Shown in pieces: positions 19,626-20,398 of a DNA stretch of 20,398 bases. The stretch comes from a virus: positions 1 to 20,398 of IMG/VR virus record IMGVR_UViG_3300037071_004967; one strand, written 5' to 3'. The first letter of the stretch is position 1. The number at the start of each line of letters is the position of its first letter. The position numbers and the translations under genes were made by a program. The notes below the pieces were generated by a model. That model did no database searches. It was not told the DNA's origin and saw only the letters and a program-made list of their open reading frames with translations.

Positions 19626-20398
19626 ATGGATAGATACCGTAAATATGGCGAGGGAGACGACGTGCCGCTTAACGACGGCGACGGGTTTTTTCGCGGCTTC
19701 TATTCGCGGTTTCAGCCCACCTCGTTGACGCAGGGGCAGGCGTTTTATTCCGGCAATATGCGGATGGATCGCGGGACGTGCCGCGTCCGCAAGGGACTCA
19801 AGGCGCTGGCAACGGACATCGTGCAGCCCAACCCGCCCCTCATCGTCGATATTGCCCAACTCGCCCTCGACGTTCCGGTTTCACTTCTCGCGCGCGTGGG
19901 CGGGACCGTCACGGCCGATACGGCCATCCCGCACGGCTATGTGAACGGCGACCGCATCAACATCGGCGGCGCGGTGCAAATTGAGTACAACGGCGATTTC
20001 AATATAGTCGTCACCGGCCCCTCGCAATTCACGTACACGATTGCGACCACCCCATTCAGCCCGGCAACCGGCACGATCCTCGCGAACAAAGGCCCGCGTC
20101 TTTTCGAGACGACCTCGACGCAGGTTGTCGGCTCCGGCGACTACGCGGACGTTATCACCAACCAGACCGGCATTGTCCTCGCGCTTGAGGGCACGGCGTA
20201 CCTGTACCGCAACGGGCTTTCGACCATCGCCATCGGCTACCCGGCCGGCGAAACCTGCGATGTCGGCGACCCCTGCGACATCGTTCAATTTCTCGGCCGC
20301 GTCTTTTTGTTTCGCGGCTACAAGTACGCCGAACCGCAGGACATCCCGCCGCCAACCAACGCGGCCGGCGTCGCCACCGTCGTTACGCCCTTCCCCCA
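19626..20398 (+). CDS. Tail or tail-tube-type structural protein, 5' part
   Basis: It starts at ATG 19626 (MDRYRKYGEGDDVPLNDGDG) and is open to the right edge (257 codons). Residues 25-60 (FRGFYSRFQPTSLTQGQAFY, SGNMRMDRGTCRVRKGLKAL) have the pattern of the N-terminus of large phage tail proteins that often fold as beta propellers. Residues about 80-155 (IPHGYVNGDRINIGGAVQIE, then FTYTIATTPFSPATGTI) are a beta module known from other phage and surface proteins. Further beta segments follow (FLGRVFLFRGYKYAE). The ATG at 19621 is out of this frame and stops early. Probable virion tail component. Confidence 0.7.
   Translation, partial: MDRYRKYGEGDDVPLNDGDGFFRGFYSRFQPTSLTQGQAFYSGNMRMDRGTCRVRKGLKALATDIVQPNPPLIVDIAQLALDVPVSLLARVGGTVTADTAIPHGYVNGDRINIGGAVQIEYNGDFNIVVTGPSQFTYTIATTPFSPATGTILANKGPRLFETTSTQVVGSGDYADVITNQTGIVLALEGTAYLYRNGLSTIAIGYPAGETCDVGDPCDIVQFLGRVFLFRGYKYAEPQDIPPPTNAAGVATVVTPFP

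Noticed and set aside
1-20398. CRISPR arrays, tRNA or rRNA genes, insertion sequences, integrase and attachment sites
   Set aside because: None seen; no regularly spaced repeats, cloverleaf sequences or transposase/integrase motifs were recognised in the window.

Overview
The window reads as part of a tailed double-stranded DNA bacteriophage genome or prophage with fairly high GC content. The diagnostic genes are a large terminase with Walker A, Walker B and RNase H-like nuclease signatures, a 707-residue portal, an Ala/Pro/Gln-rich scaffold, and a major capsid protein that resembles the DUF5309 (phage SU10-type) family. A head-tail connector and the start of a tail protein follow. No integrase, lysis gene, tRNA, CRISPR array or insertion sequence was seen. 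The host cannot be fixed from the sequence. Occasional strong Shine-Dalgarno sites and sigma70-like boxes are compatible with a Gram-negative-type bacterium. A podovirus-like particle is an inference from the capsid and connector families.

Region 1 (1-5685, minus strand) is an early or accessory block. From right to left it holds a small gene, an ArdC-type antirestriction protein, several small unknown proteins, a DUF5710-like small protein with a Cys-rich tail, and a ribbon-helix-helix protein. It ends at a Rho-independent hairpin near 1925-1963. Further left, apparently under its own promoter, lie a DUF2325-like protein and a small membrane protein cut by the window edge. Three intergenic leaders here share a two-hairpin module followed by an ATCCAGAAA leader. 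An 11-mer (ACCCGCGCAAA on the minus strand) recurs five times in this block and I did not find it elsewhere.

Region 2 (5686-7665) starts with a divergent control region and continues with three plus-strand genes. The first could be a small terminase or another DNA-binding protein. Near-palindromic TTCTGAC-W-GT[AC]AGAW sites lie in the divergent gap and inside the first two genes, as expected for operators or a packaging (pac) site.

Region 3 (7496-9725, minus strand) is a tightly overlapping cassette of seven small genes, including a double helix-turn-helix protein. It sits between the putative small terminase and the large terminase, and its last gene overlaps the preceding plus-strand gene tail to tail by 170 bases.

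Region 4 (9726-20398, plus strand) is the head and connector module: large terminase, small gene, portal, three small overlapping genes, scaffold, major capsid protein, a well-expressed probable decoration protein, terminator, small gene, connector with an inserted lectin-like domain, two small genes, and a tail protein that leaves the window. A sequence matching 15 of 16 positions of a bacterial parS (ParB-binding) site lies just upstream of the large terminase. This is the most unexpected single element in the window.
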